A stretch of 64,000 nt of DNA from Leptospira interrogans serovar Manilae (GTDB lineage: Bacteria > Spirochaetota > Leptospiria > Leptospirales > Leptospiraceae). The notes below the pieces were generated by a model. It had not been told where the DNA came from. It worked only from the letters and a program-made list of their open reading frames with translations, and did not search any database. Positions within the stretch are counted from its first letter, which is position 1; each line of letters opens with the position of its first letter. This document shows positions 17,725 through 27,240 of the stretch, piece by piece. The stretch lies in NCBI GenBank assembly GCA_945887855.1, contig CAMCZP010000002.1, forward strand, positions 1 to 64,000. The letters are read 5' to 3'. A program made the position numbers and the translations under genes.

Positions 17725-18892
17725 TTGGGTTTCCCTTATAGTTTCTAATTCGAGTTTGAAAATCAATGTGTGAAGGACAGAATACAGAACATAGTCCACA
17801 TTCCAAACAATCAGTTTTTAAAAACCTAGAAGGATCTTTATTTAATAGTACTCTAGGATTAGCATCAACTGGGCAATAGTAATCGCAATCCCCACACTCT
17901 ATACAAAGGCTCTCAGAACTATTATTAGATTTTGTCTCACATAAGTAGAAATAATTATATTTATATATATTAAAGATAAAATCCTGTCCTATTTCTATTA
18001 CCTCTTCTTTTTTATACAAAGAATTAACAGTCACATATTTATAGTTATAGTTAATTTGAAAAGATTTGAAGAAATCACTTAAATTGGTTCCATTCTTTAT
18101 ATTATAAAATATTGTTTCACCTTCTAACTTTCCTCCCTTGTTTAATATTCCAATTCCAACAATTCGGCTATGAAAAGGAATATTATAATATATACCTTGC
18201 AAAATATGATAGAGCGTTTCTGGTCCAATATATAGAATTTCTTTAAAATCTTTAGGGTTGTTTGTTGTGATATTGCAGTACTTTTTTAAAAAAAGTTTAT
18301 ATAAACCTTCAGGATAATTATATTCAATTTTTTTATCAGTAAGGAAATCTAAAATTTTTGTATTAGGGAAAGATTTTTCAAGATTTCTTTTAAAGGCATC
18401 TAATTCTGGCTTAAACTTTGTAAGGAGCAGTTGTTTGTAATCATAGGTACCTTCCGCTACGATCGGTGCAAATATTATATTTGTATCTTTTGAACCTTTG
18501 AATTCATCTATTAGAAATGAGAATGGTTCATTATCAAAATCAAGTGATACGATTCCGAGATGATTTAACTTTTCTTTTAGTTCTAAAAGGGAAAAATCTT
18601 TCTTTTCATATTTAGATTTAAAATTTAACTCACCATCCAACTTGAGAGAAATTTTTTTTTGATCTGGATCTAAGTATGCAATCCCATTGATAGGACATAG
18701 TATTTTTGTATCTGCATTGCTGTATAAGACTTCTCCAATTTCTACTCGTCTGGGGAATGATCCTGATGGTTTTAAGGTTTGTGTATCAAATTCAGAAAAA
18801 ATCAAAAATGAAGAAGTTAGTGCAGGAGAATGTACCTGAACTTTTGTTTTTTTGATTTTTTCAAAAACTTGGGAGGGTTTTAATGAGAACAA
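17711..18892 (-). CDS. RnfC-like iron-sulfur subunit
   Basis: This 393-residue protein has an N-terminal NqrA/RnfC-like part (barrel-sandwich hybrid about residues 40-80, with ILCPINGIAYLD; SLBB-like stretch near the middle). Two 4Fe-4S cluster motifs are at its end: Cys330/333/336/340 (CIECGDCDYYCP) and Cys362/365/368/372 (CLECGLCSVFCP). In Rnf complexes this subunit takes electrons from NADH or ferredoxin and passes them to the membrane subunits. The start is TTG, supported by a strong AGGAGA site 6 bases upstream. No RnfA, B, E or G gene is in the window, so the pair may form a reduced complex or use partners elsewhere. Confidence 0.7.
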   Translation of the reverse strand: MFSLKPSQVFEKIKKTKVQVHSPALTSSFLIFSEFDTQTLKPSGSFPRRVEIGEVLYSNADTKILCPINGIAYLDPDQKKISLKLDGELNFKSKYEKKDFSLLELKEKLNHLGIVSLDFDNEPFSFLIDEFKGSKDTNIIFAPIVAEGTYDYKQLLLTKFKPELDAFKRNLEKSFPNTKILDFLTDKKIEYNYPEGLYKLFLKKYCNITTNNPKDFKEILYIGPETLYHILQGIYYNIPFHSRIVGIGILNKGGKLEGETIFYNIKNGTNLSDFFKSFQINYNYKYVTVNSLYKKEEVIEIGQDFIFNIYKYNYFYLCETKSNNSSESLCIECGDCDYYCPVDANPRVLLNKDPSRFLKTDCLECGLCSVFCPSHIDFQTRIRNYKGNPNALS

Positions 18893-18908
18893 GAATCTCT
18901 CCTAATGA

Positions 18909-19190
18909 TTAGGAGGGGCTCTTAATCAAATATATTTCGTCTTTAATAGGGAGTTCTTTCTTGAGGTTCTTTATATATGGAAGTATCTCTCCCATTTCCT
19001 CATAGAAATCACAATCTGCTTGCATTCTTCTTGCTACAGTAAAATACTTATAGAGCTTTTCTTCTCCTGATCGTTTTGACCATTTCTTCTTATTGCATTT
19101 TACTCGAAGGATATACTTATCCTGTTCTGCTTCAAAATGTCTAACAACCACACAGTGGAGGCAATTTGCGCAATAAACTTTTTCACTCAT
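18909..19190 (-). CDS. small Cys-rich protein, unknown function
   Basis: This 93-residue basic protein has an N-terminal CANCLHC motif (Cys8, Cys11, Cys14) and two more cysteines further on, at about positions 32 and 60. The arrangement could bind zinc or an Fe-S cluster. I do not recognise a named family. It ends 16 bases before the TTG start of the RnfC-like gene, and its stop lies next to that gene's ribosome site, so it is probably co-translated and may assist or regulate the iron-sulfur pair. That role is inference only. Confidence 0.6.
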   Translation of the reverse strand: MSEKVYCANCLHCVVVRHFEAEQDKYILRVKCNKKKWSKRSGEEKLYKYFTVARRMQADCDFYEEMGEILPYIKNLKKELPIKDEIYLIKSPS

Positions 19191-19242
19191 GATATCTAGT
19201 ACCGCCTAAACTTATGTCAAAATAAAACCGATAACCCTCGGG

Positions 19243-20787
19243 TCAAGCAATTTCAGTAAGTGTTTTATTTTCAACTTGCTCACTTCCTGAATATTTCCAA
19301 AGAGATTCTTTTATTGTATTCAATCCAACAAAAAGAAATCCAAAACCATAGACTATCATAAAACCAATGATGAACGGCTTGTTTACAAGAAATGAGATAT
19401 AAACACAAAAAAAGCAATATAAACCCATGATTAGCTCTAGGATTGCATGATAATCCATTGGAATATGATACTTTTGTCTATCTATGAGTTGATCTGAATC
19501 TGATTCTATACGAAGCTTTGGAGTCCTTTTAAAGCCTGATTTGACTCCTAGAATTGCTTCTAACCAAGCCCTGGTGTTTACAATGGCAATGCCAGTACCA
19601 ATCATAATCATAACTGGTAAAAATCCAAGTCGGGACTTCCACTCAGGATAGATTTCCCTTTGGGAGTATGCATAAAAAATTAGAGGACCTACAGATCCAA
19701 CTGACATCAGAGTAGCAGCAATGAATAGCAATGTCATGGGAAGGTCTGTAAATTTAAAACCTGTCCAATACTCCATTAACAAAAGAGGTGCAGTTAATAG
19801 AATGTTGACTATCATTAAAGGACAAACCGAATAATTGATCAAATGGATAATTGCTTCAGACTTTATTTTCCATCCTAAAGGTGCACTCCAGATCTTAGGT
19901 AATAGTTTTACAGCAGTTTGGATAGAGCCCTTGCACCAACGGAATTGTTGCGATTTATATGCTGAAATCATTGCAGGGATTTCAGCTTTGCAAACAACAT
20001 CTTTTAGATATCTAAATTTCCATCCTTTTAATTCTGCTCGATAGGATAGGTCAAAATCTTCTGTAAGGGTATCATGCTCCCATCCACCTGCATCATAAAT
20101 ACATTCTTTTCTCCAAACTCCTGCGGTACCATTGAAATTCATCCAGAGATGATTTGCATTTCTAGCTACCTGTTCAATCATAAAATGCCCATCAATTCCA
20201 TAGCCTTGGGCTTTCGTAAGAATATTATAATCTTGGTTGATATGACCCCATCTAGCCTGTACCATTCCAATCTCTTTTGAATGAAAGTAAGGTAATGTTT
20301 TCAATAGGAAGTCTGGTTCTGGAACAAAATCTGCATCAAAAATAGCTATGAATTCACCAGCTGCGATTTCTAGGCCTTTTTCCAGAGCACCAGCCTTGTG
20401 ACCTGTTCTTTCTTTACGATGGATGTGTTTTATAGAAAATCCCTTTTTTTGGTAGATGGATACAATGGAAGAAATCTTATCTACTGTTTCATCTGTAGAG
20501 TCGTCTAAAACTTGGATTTCTAATTTATCCTTGGGATATTTTAAGCTGAGAACTGACCCTAACAATCGATCCACCACATAGAACTCATTGTAGATTGGAA
20601 GTTGAACGGTGACGTGTGGAAGATTCTTTGTTTTTTCATTGTAATAGAGACTAGAATCTGAAACACAATACTGTGTATTTTTTCTATAGAGGTAAACCAT
20701 TAATAATGAGTGCAATCCAAACAAAAAGAGAAGCAGGATATCTGTGGAATAGATGAAAACAAAAAGTCCTATAATAATTGGTAACAT
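19243..20787 (-). CDS. GT2-family processive glycosyltransferase (cellulose synthase-like)
   Basis: This 514-residue membrane glycosyltransferase has an N-terminal helix, then a GT-A catalytic domain (about 50-300) with the D,D,D,QxxRW signature. The elements are LDDSTDET, DADFVPEPD, TEDFDLSYR and QQFRW. Four to five transmembrane helices follow. This pattern fits GT2 enzymes such as beta-glucan or glucosylceramide-like synthases (CAZy GT2, BcsA-related but without a PilZ domain). The product is unknown; a polysaccharide or glycolipid of the envelope is likely. It sits downstream of the acetoacetyl-CoA synthetase gene at 30 bp on the same strand. Confidence 0.82.
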   Translation of the reverse strand: MLPIIIGLFVFIYSTDILLLFLFGLHSLLMVYLYRKNTQYCVSDSSLYYNEKTKNLPHVTVQLPIYNEFYVVDRLLGSVLSLKYPKDKLEIQVLDDSTDETVDKISSIVSIYQKKGFSIKHIHRKERTGHKAGALEKGLEIAAGEFIAIFDADFVPEPDFLLKTLPYFHSKEIGMVQARWGHINQDYNILTKAQGYGIDGHFMIEQVARNANHLWMNFNGTAGVWRKECIYDAGGWEHDTLTEDFDLSYRAELKGWKFRYLKDVVCKAEIPAMISAYKSQQFRWCKGSIQTAVKLLPKIWSAPLGWKIKSEAIIHLINYSVCPLMIVNILLTAPLLLMEYWTGFKFTDLPMTLLFIAATLMSVGSVGPLIFYAYSQREIYPEWKSRLGFLPVMIMIGTGIAIVNTRAWLEAILGVKSGFKRTPKLRIESDSDQLIDRQKYHIPMDYHAILELIMGLYCFFCVYISFLVNKPFIIGFMIVYGFGFLFVGLNTIKESLWKYSGSEQVENKTLTEIA

Positions 20788-20817
20788 ATTTCCAGATTTT
20801 TTTACGTGGAATTTGGG

Positions 20818-22803
20818 TCAATCTAAGAATAAATCATCTTTCAATTTTAAGTAAAAATCGAGAACTTCTGGATTGTGGAGGGATTCTTTATTTTGGATCT
20901 TTTTTCCCTCTAGTAGATTTTTAACTATAAGTTCTACTTTCTTCATATTTCTAGTATAGGGAATGTCATAAACTTGAAATATTTTATAAGGAACATGACG
21001 TGGGGATGCTTGTTTTTTTAAAGTGTTACAAATCATATTTTCCAGCTCAGGGAGTAAGGTTTTTTCTTCCTCTAATTTTACGAAAAGTATTACCTTCTCA
21101 TCTCCATTGGAGTTTATTCCTACAGCAAGGGAATCTACTATTGTATCAATTTTTTCTACTATCCTATAGATATCAGCTGTGCCAATTCTCACTCCACCTG
21201 GATTCAGAGTGGCATCTGATCTTCCAAGTAAGATAAATCCGCCGGATGATTTCTGTACTCCGTAATCTCCATGTCGCCATATATTGTTATATTTACTAAA
21301 GTATGCATTGTGATACTTTTTTCCATCAGGATCATTTCCAAAATATAAGGGCATGGAAGGAAATGGATTTTTACATACTAACTCTCCCTCTTCTTCTATT
21401 ACCATAGAACCATTCTCATTCCAAATTTCAACATCCATTCCGAGACCCGGTCCCTGTATCTCACTTCTTCTCACCGGTTCAAATGGATTCCCCAAAACAA
21501 AGCAACCATTTAAATCGGTCCCTCCTGAAATAGAGGATAATTGAACACTTGGAGATATAGATTCATAGACAAAGTCAAATTGTTCGGGGAGTAGGGGAGA
21601 TCCAGTAGAAAGAATTGTTTTCAATGATTTGAGGGAATATTTTGAGATTGGTTTGAAATTAGATTTTTCTAATGCAGAGAGATATCCAGCCGAAGTGCCA
21701 AAAATATTTATATTGTGTTCATCTACTAGTTTCCAGAGAGTTTCAGCATTGGGATAAAATGGATTTCCTTCATATAAAAGTAGTGAGGATCCAACATACA
21801 AAGAAGAAACCATCCAATTCCACATCATCCACCCACAAGTTGTAAAATAAAAAAGGTGATCATTTTTATTGAGATTTACATGGAGTAAATGTTCTTTAAT
21901 ATGATTTAGTAGTACACCTGAGCCTTGGACCATACATTTAGGAAGACCAGTAGTACCAGAGGAATACATTATATATACAGGATTTGAAAAAGAAAACTTT
22001 TCAAATGGGACTGAATCTTCAGACTCACTTAATAATTCTGAAAAATGTAAAAAATTTTTATACTTGGAAAGATTTGGAATGTCATCACCAAAAGGGACAA
22101 CAATTGTAGATTGTAATGTTGGGAGTTGTTTGGTCAGCTCATAAAAATCATCTAATTTTGGAATTTCTTTACCTTTATAATAGTATGAATCTGATATTAG
22201 AAGCAGTTTTGGATTAATTTGGCTAAATCGATCAAAGATTGCTGAAGTACCAAAGTCAGGAGAAGAACTAGAAAAAACAGCTCCTAAAGACGTGGCAGCT
22301 AACATAAAAAAGATAGTTTCTGGAATATTTGGAGTACAGGCTGTTACTGTATCACCTCTTTTTACCCCAATTTTTCTGAGATACTTTTTAATTTTTAAAG
22401 TTTTAGATATAAATTCCCTGTTTGTAGTATATTTACATCTTCCATCTTCTTTACAGGAAATAATACAATATAAATCTAATTGACTTTCAGGAAGATTTAA
22501 TCTTTGATTTATAATATTTTCTGCAAAGTTAATTGAGAGATTGGGAAACCAAGAGGTATTTTCAAATACTGAATTCTCAGTTAATGTTGGGGTATCACTT
22601 CCATCAAAAATAAAATTTGCATACTTTAAAAATTCTCTCCAAAAAAGATCAGAATTTTTCACTGTCCATGAATGAAAACTTTTATAGTCATTAAAATCTT
22701 TTTTGGTATGATTGGAAACAATGGTTTCCAAGAATATATGAAGATGAGAGGAATTAGGTTCTTTGGGAGTCCATAGTATTGGATTCATGTTAGCATTAGG
22801 CAT
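20818..22803 (-). CDS. acetoacetyl-CoA synthetase
   Basis: This 661-residue acyl-adenylate-forming enzyme converts acetoacetate, ATP and CoA to acetoacetyl-CoA. The length and N-terminal ILWTPKEP plus SFHSWTVKNSDLFW are typical of acetoacetyl-CoA synthetases. The AMP-binding core has YIMYSSGTTGLPK, TTCGWMMWNWM and SGGTDLNGCFVLGNP. The C-terminal domain carries HGDYG, GRSDATLNPGGVRIGTADIY and the catalytic Lys in TRNMKKVEL. The start is the ATG at 22803, with an alternative ATG five codons in. It is divergent from the lipoprotein gene at 22844 across only 40 bp. Such enzymes recycle ketone bodies or polymer stores. Confidence 0.88.
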   Translation of the reverse strand: MPNANMNPILWTPKEPNSSHLHIFLETIVSNHTKKDFNDYKSFHSWTVKNSDLFWREFLKYANFIFDGSDTPTLTENSVFENTSWFPNLSINFAENIINQRLNLPESQLDLYCIISCKEDGRCKYTTNREFISKTLKIKKYLRKIGVKRGDTVTACTPNIPETIFFMLAATSLGAVFSSSSPDFGTSAIFDRFSQINPKLLLISDSYYYKGKEIPKLDDFYELTKQLPTLQSTIVVPFGDDIPNLSKYKNFLHFSELLSESEDSVPFEKFSFSNPVYIMYSSGTTGLPKCMVQGSGVLLNHIKEHLLHVNLNKNDHLFYFTTCGWMMWNWMVSSLYVGSSLLLYEGNPFYPNAETLWKLVDEHNINIFGTSAGYLSALEKSNFKPISKYSLKSLKTILSTGSPLLPEQFDFVYESISPSVQLSSISGGTDLNGCFVLGNPFEPVRRSEIQGPGLGMDVEIWNENGSMVIEEEGELVCKNPFPSMPLYFGNDPDGKKYHNAYFSKYNNIWRHGDYGVQKSSGGFILLGRSDATLNPGGVRIGTADIYRIVEKIDTIVDSLAVGINSNGDEKVILFVKLEEEKTLLPELENMICNTLKKQASPRHVPYKIFQVYDIPYTRNMKKVELIVKNLLEGKKIQNKESLHNPEVLDFYLKLKDDLFLD

Positions 22804-22843
22804 TGTTTGGTAATTTCTTCAAGTCAAAAAAGGTTAGGTTCAA

Positions 22844-23617
22844 ATGAAATATCTGGATAGATTTATAGGATTCTTATTAATTTTTAACTTACTCGTGGGT
22901 TGCTCTCCAGCAGATTTGAGATCACCTGAAATTAAAAAAAGGTCATTTACTGCTGCGGACAAGCAATCTTTAATTTCGACATTAAACTCATTTTTATCTA
23001 AGGGTTCTAGACCACAGGACTGGAAGGATAAAACAAAGTGGAAGATCATTCTCACAGATACATGGAGTTCTTCATTGCTCAGAAGGTTTACAATCTTAAC
23101 ATCTAATACACAAAAGATGCAATTAGAAATAGAGAAAAATGGCAACCTAAAACTTGAGATTTTGAGTGGTGACAACATCCACAAAGTATACCGAATAGAG
23201 GGCAACGAAGTCTTCTATGGAAATGGGAAAACCCCTGTTAAAGACAGCACAGCAAAATTGTATATAGAATCATTGGCAATGTATGTAAAATTGCCAACGA
23301 TCATTTCAGACTTTCCCATCCTCCTTTCTTCAGAGGAAAAATCACTTTTCTCAGTATTTGCAACAAATGGAACCTTGGAGCCTAATTCTGAAGAAAACCA
23401 GTATGTCTATGTTTTTAACAAAGAACAAAAAGAACTAGAACACATTCAATTTACATATAGGGAAGTGTACAAATCATACAAAGGTATTTTAAAATATTCT
23501 GAAACCAAAGAGAAGGGTGGTTTTAAATATTCCAATAAAATCCAAATTAAGGAAACGCCAGAAGATCCTGGATCTGTTCATGAAATCAATATTTTAGATT
23601 TTTTTATCGGAGAATAA
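22844..23617 (+). CDS. lipoprotein, unknown function
   Basis: This 257-residue protein has a clear lipoprotein signal: positively charged start, hydrophobic core, then the LVGC lipobox with Cys20. The mature part is beta-rich (roughly residues 60-255) with no motif I recognise. It resembles other small outer-membrane-associated lipoproteins only in general character. It is followed after 124 bp by comF on the same strand. Confidence 0.7.
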   Translation: MKYLDRFIGFLLIFNLLVGCSPADLRSPEIKKRSFTAADKQSLISTLNSFLSKGSRPQDWKDKTKWKIILTDTWSSSLLRRFTILTSNTQKMQLEIEKNGNLKLEILSGDNIHKVYRIEGNEVFYGNGKTPVKDSTAKLYIESLAMYVKLPTIISDFPILLSSEEKSLFSVFATNGTLEPNSEENQYVYVFNKEQKELEHIQFTYREVYKSYKGILKYSETKEKGGFKYSNKIQIKETPEDPGSVHEINILDFFIGE

Positions 23618-23741
23618 ATTTTTTTCAGCCATTGGGCATATTTTTGGGAACTATTGGTAAGGATGGCTTTTAGGATGGAACAAAATACCTATGTTCATCT
23701 CAAATGCCAAAAGGTTCAAGCCCAGTGGAGGGGATAAATCA

Positions 23742-24434
23742 ATGTATTTAAAAATCATGAATTTTGTTTTGCCTTTAAGATGTTCTTTCTGCAATGGAAG
23801 TGATATTCTAAGTGCTAAAGTTTCAGTATGTAAAAAATGTTATGCCTCTCAAAGGGAAAAAATAAACTTGAGGTGTCAAGTTTGTAAATCTTTATTTAGC
23901 GGTGGTATTTGTGAATTTTGTACTTCTCGAAATGTTTTTTTTGAGAGGATGGAATATATTTATATCAAAGAACATTTCCAAAGTGAGTTGATAAATAGAA
24001 TGAAGTTTCAAGATGAACCGTTTTTAGGAAACTATTTCAGGATTGGATTTAAGAAAAAATGGAAAAAATTTCACTTTCCCAATTTTTCATTCATCACCTT
24101 TATTCCATCAAACCAAAGTACAATGAAGAAGAGACCCATTCATCCTTTGAGCCAACTCTTGCCTTTGGTATCGCAGCTATCAGGATCTGTGGTCTTAAAA
24201 TCTTTATCTAAAGTATCCAAACAAAAACAAGGAGATCAGTCCTATAGGCAAAGATTTATTCATGCAAGGTACTCTATGGAAATTTTAAAAGAATCAAAAA
24301 ATACTCTCTCAGGTAATGTGTTGTTGGTAGATGATATATTTACAACTGGAGCAACAATGAATGAGGCATCACGGATTTTGCTAGAAAATGGAGCTGAAAA
24401 AGTTTATTTACTCACCTTGTTGCGTGGTGATTAA
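23742..24434 (+). CDS. comF: ComF-family phosphoribosyltransferase-like protein
   Basis: This 230-residue protein has an N-terminal zinc-finger-like region with four CxxC pairs (CSFC, CKKC, CQVC, CEFC). A phosphoribosyltransferase domain follows, with the PRPP-binding motif VLLVDDIFTTGAT near residue 200. ComF proteins are linked to DNA uptake in naturally competent bacteria, but they occur widely in species not known to be competent. A start at 23691 would add 17 residues. ATG 23742 was chosen because a GGAGGGG site lies 8 bases upstream. It is followed closely by the OmpA-like repeat protein gene. Confidence 0.8.
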   Translation: MYLKIMNFVLPLRCSFCNGSDILSAKVSVCKKCYASQREKINLRCQVCKSLFSGGICEFCTSRNVFFERMEYIYIKEHFQSELINRMKFQDEPFLGNYFRIGFKKKWKKFHFPNFSFITFIPSNQSTMKKRPIHPLSQLLPLVSQLSGSVVLKSLSKVSKQKQGDQSYRQRFIHARYSMEILKESKNTLSGNVLLVDDIFTTGATMNEASRILLENGAEKVYLLTLLRGD

Positions 24435-24451
24435 TAGTATAGGAGTTTGGT

Positions 24452-26284
24452 TTGAAACTAATTATATATATAATAAAAAATTTTAAAAAAGTATCGTACA
24501 TATTTTTATTCTCAAATAATCTTTTTAGTCAGTCTATATTTTTTGATGATTCAAGGAATTATTTTTCTCCAAACTCGGATGGATTGAATGATACGATGAT
24601 TTTTAATATTACTTACCCTTCAAAGAAAAAGGTAATTGATTGGATTTTGACGGTATATGATGAGACAGGGAAAAATATTAAATCTTATCAAGCTTACCAC
24701 GGACAAAGAAAGTCTAAAAGTTTACTTAATTTAATTTTTAAAGATAGGCAAGAGCCATTTGAACTATATTTACCGAATAAAATAGAATGGTTAGGGACAG
24801 ATAAAAAAGGTAAACTTTTACAAGATGGAAGATACTCTGTTAGGATGAAATATTTTTATGAGGATACTGATAGTTTTGAGACAATAGATAAATATTTTTA
24901 TTTGGACTCTAAAAAAGCGATTGGTAAGTCTGTGTCAGACAAAAGAATATTTTCTCCAAATAATGATAAGGTAAATGATACAGTAGTTATCAATCACTAT
25001 TTTGAAGGGGATTCAACAGATAGATGGAAAGGATTAATAACAAATTCACAAAATCAAATAATTCGATCTTATATATGGGATACCCTTCGATTGCCAAAGC
25101 AAATTTTATGGGATGGTAAGGATGATAGAGGAATTCTTCAGGAGGAAGGGTTGTATAAGTATATACTTCAATCTGAAGATTTTTCTGGGAATAAATACTA
25201 TGATGAACTCTCTTTCCTACAGCTTTCCAACAGTGACATGCCTGATATTTATCCAGATCTTGAAGAGTTTTCTCCTAACCAAGATGGTATAAAGGATACA
25301 ATAATTTTTAAATTATTTCCTGGGATGGAAAAAAAAATTGAGGAATGGAAAATAAATATAGTAAATCTTCAAAAGCCAGAGAAGTATAAGTGGCAATATG
25401 AATCCTCAGCTCCCATTCCAACATCTATTTTATGGGATGGTCAAAATCAAAATAAGAATAAAGAGTATTTACCTGATGGTGATTATTCAGTGACCTTAGA
25501 AATAAATCCAAATTCATCTAAAAAGCAAGAGTCCAACAGTAAAAAATTTAGTATCAATTCAAAAAAACCTTATATTAAGTTCAAGATAAAAGGGGATCAT
25601 TTCACACCAGATGGTGATGGAGATGAAGACATACTAGAAATTTTTCCTGAGGTAAAAAACTTAAGTTTTAAAACATGGAAGGTCTCTATAGTTGAAAATT
25701 ATCTTTTAGAAAATGGACAAGAAAAAAAGAGAACTTTAAAGAGATGGTCAGGATTTTATGACCTACCTAATAAATTTATTTGGGATGGTATTTCAGATGA
25801 TGGTATATTAACTACCTCTCTTTCCAATTTTTCAATTTATTTTTCATTTAGAAATGAGTTAAATGAATCTAAAATTTATGAAGTGAAAAATTTTAACACA
25901 GGAATTCTAATAAGTCAAATTACCAAGCAGGATTTTAAAATAAATATTCCAGAACATGTACTCAGAGTCATGGGTGATACGGCAATATCAAATTTAAAAT
26001 CAATCATTCCTTACTCTTTTTCAAACTATCATTTTCAAATCCAATCACACTCAAAAGTTTATGGAGATAACAAGAGGAATAAAATAAAAACAGAAAGTAG
26101 ATCTAAAGAAATAAATGATAAATTATTTTATAAAAATAAAACTAAAGAAATAGTAAATTTCCAAGGATGTGGAGAAATCTATCCAATTTTTATAGAAGAT
26201 GATCAATATAAACAAGAGAAAAATGATAGAATAGAAATATTAATTTCAAAAAATGCAAGAATAGAGTGTTATAAAGGGTATTAA
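24452..26284 (+). CDS. SPNxDG-repeat protein with C-terminal OmpA-like domain
   Basis: This 610-residue exported protein has four copies of a module that begins with F(S/T)P(N/D)xDGxxD, at about residues 38, 167, 273 and 384. The first three run to a WDG..DG.Y ending typical of FlgD/gliding-type Ig-like folds; the fourth module retains only the WDG. The C-terminal 110 residues resemble an OmpA/MotB peptidoglycan-binding domain, recognisable by GCGEIYP.. and KNDRIEILI near the end, though the domain is degenerate. The start is TTG with an AGGAG site 6 bases upstream. A hydrophobic segment near residues 14-27 should export it. A structural role between the outer membrane and the cell wall is likely. 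Confidence 0.7.
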   Translation: MKLIIYIIKNFKKVSYIFLFSNNLFSQSIFFDDSRNYFSPNSDGLNDTMIFNITYPSKKKVIDWILTVYDETGKNIKSYQAYHGQRKSKSLLNLIFKDRQEPFELYLPNKIEWLGTDKKGKLLQDGRYSVRMKYFYEDTDSFETIDKYFYLDSKKAIGKSVSDKRIFSPNNDKVNDTVVINHYFEGDSTDRWKGLITNSQNQIIRSYIWDTLRLPKQILWDGKDDRGILQEEGLYKYILQSEDFSGNKYYDELSFLQLSNSDMPDIYPDLEEFSPNQDGIKDTIIFKLFPGMEKKIEEWKINIVNLQKPEKYKWQYESSAPIPTSILWDGQNQNKNKEYLPDGDYSVTLEINPNSSKKQESNSKKFSINSKKPYIKFKIKGDHFTPDGDGDEDILEIFPEVKNLSFKTWKVSIVENYLLENGQEKKRTLKRWSGFYDLPNKFIWDGISDDGILTTSLSNFSIYFSFRNELNESKIYEVKNFNTGILISQITKQDFKINIPEHVLRVMGDTAISNLKSIIPYSFSNYHFQIQSHSKVYGDNKRNKIKTESRSKEINDKLFYKNKTKEIVNFQGCGEIYPIFIEDDQYKQEKNDRIEILISKNARIECYKGY

Positions 26285-26289
26285 AATTT

Positions 26290-27240
26290 ATGAAAAAGAG
26301 TAATGAAAAAAGAATAGGTGAAAAAATTAGGTTACTCAGTTTATTTTCAAATAAAGAAAAACTTAAATTATCAGAATTAAAAGAAATAATAGGTATGGAT
26401 ATGGAAAGTATCCAAAATGAACTATTAGAATGTACTACAATTGGTTATTATCCTTACAGTCCTCTAGAGTTAATTGATGTTGAAATTAGAAATGAAAATA
26501 TAGAGGTACATATTCCTATTAGTGTTAAAAAAGCATTAAATCTTAATATACAGGAGTGGCTAAAATTAAGAGATATTATTTTAAACGAGAAACAGAATAA
26601 TCCTACCAATCGATCAAAAGAGTTAGATTCTATTCTAAAAAAAATTGAGAAAATCATTCCATCTTCACATTACCAAGACTTTTTTACCTTAAAAGAAAAA
26701 TTATCTGATGCAATGGTAGAAAATTATATTATAAATTTCTCTTATCAAAAAAGAGGGAAAAAACTAGAGGAGAGGACTGTACTACCATTATTCATATTTG
26801 AAGAAACTGGTCATTATTTAGCTGGATATTGTACGGTATCAAAGTCATTGAGAACTTTTCGATTAGATAGAATTGTTAATCTAAAAGTTACTGATAAGAG
26901 ATTTGAATATTCACAGGATGAAGATGAAAAGAAAAAGTTTATAGAAAAGTTTAAAGAGTTTAAAAATCAAAGCGCATCTAGTTCAGAGATTGCTTCCATA
27001 ATTATTCATAGGTCAGCCTTTTTTAATTTATCCAGGTTGATTGTACTACAGAAAGTAGTAAGAGGTTTAGATAAATTTTCTGATTATTTTTATGCTGATA
27101 CTCCTATCATTGAAGAGGTATGGTTTATGGAAATAATTAAAAGCTTTGGTAAGTCAGTGTTAATAGATAAGCCTTCGGTTCTAAAAGAAAAGATTCTTTA
27201 TGATTTAGATTCAATTAAAGTGCCAGACTATAAAACTTGA
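26290..27240 (+). CDS. WYL-domain transcriptional regulator
   Basis: This 316-residue protein has an N-terminal helix-turn-helix-like region (about 1-60), then a helical middle and a WYL-type domain (about 145-205). The recognisable stretch runs from FSYQKRGKKLEERTVLPL to LAGYCTVSKSLRTFRLDRI. WYL regulators sense ligands such as nucleic acids or nucleotides. It resembles PafC-type regulators in size but appears alone rather than as a PafBC pair. Its stop overlaps the ispE start as TTGA, which suggests translational coupling with a housekeeping gene. Confidence 0.72.
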   Translation: MKKSNEKRIGEKIRLLSLFSNKEKLKLSELKEIIGMDMESIQNELLECTTIGYYPYSPLELIDVEIRNENIEVHIPISVKKALNLNIQEWLKLRDIILNEKQNNPTNRSKELDSILKKIEKIIPSSHYQDFFTLKEKLSDAMVENYIINFSYQKRGKKLEERTVLPLFIFEETGHYLAGYCTVSKSLRTFRLDRIVNLKVTDKRFEYSQDEDEKKKFIEKFKEFKNQSASSSEIASIIIHRSAFFNLSRLIVLQKVVRGLDKFSDYFYADTPIIEEVWFMEIIKSFGKSVLIDKPSVLKEKILYDLDSIKVPDYKT

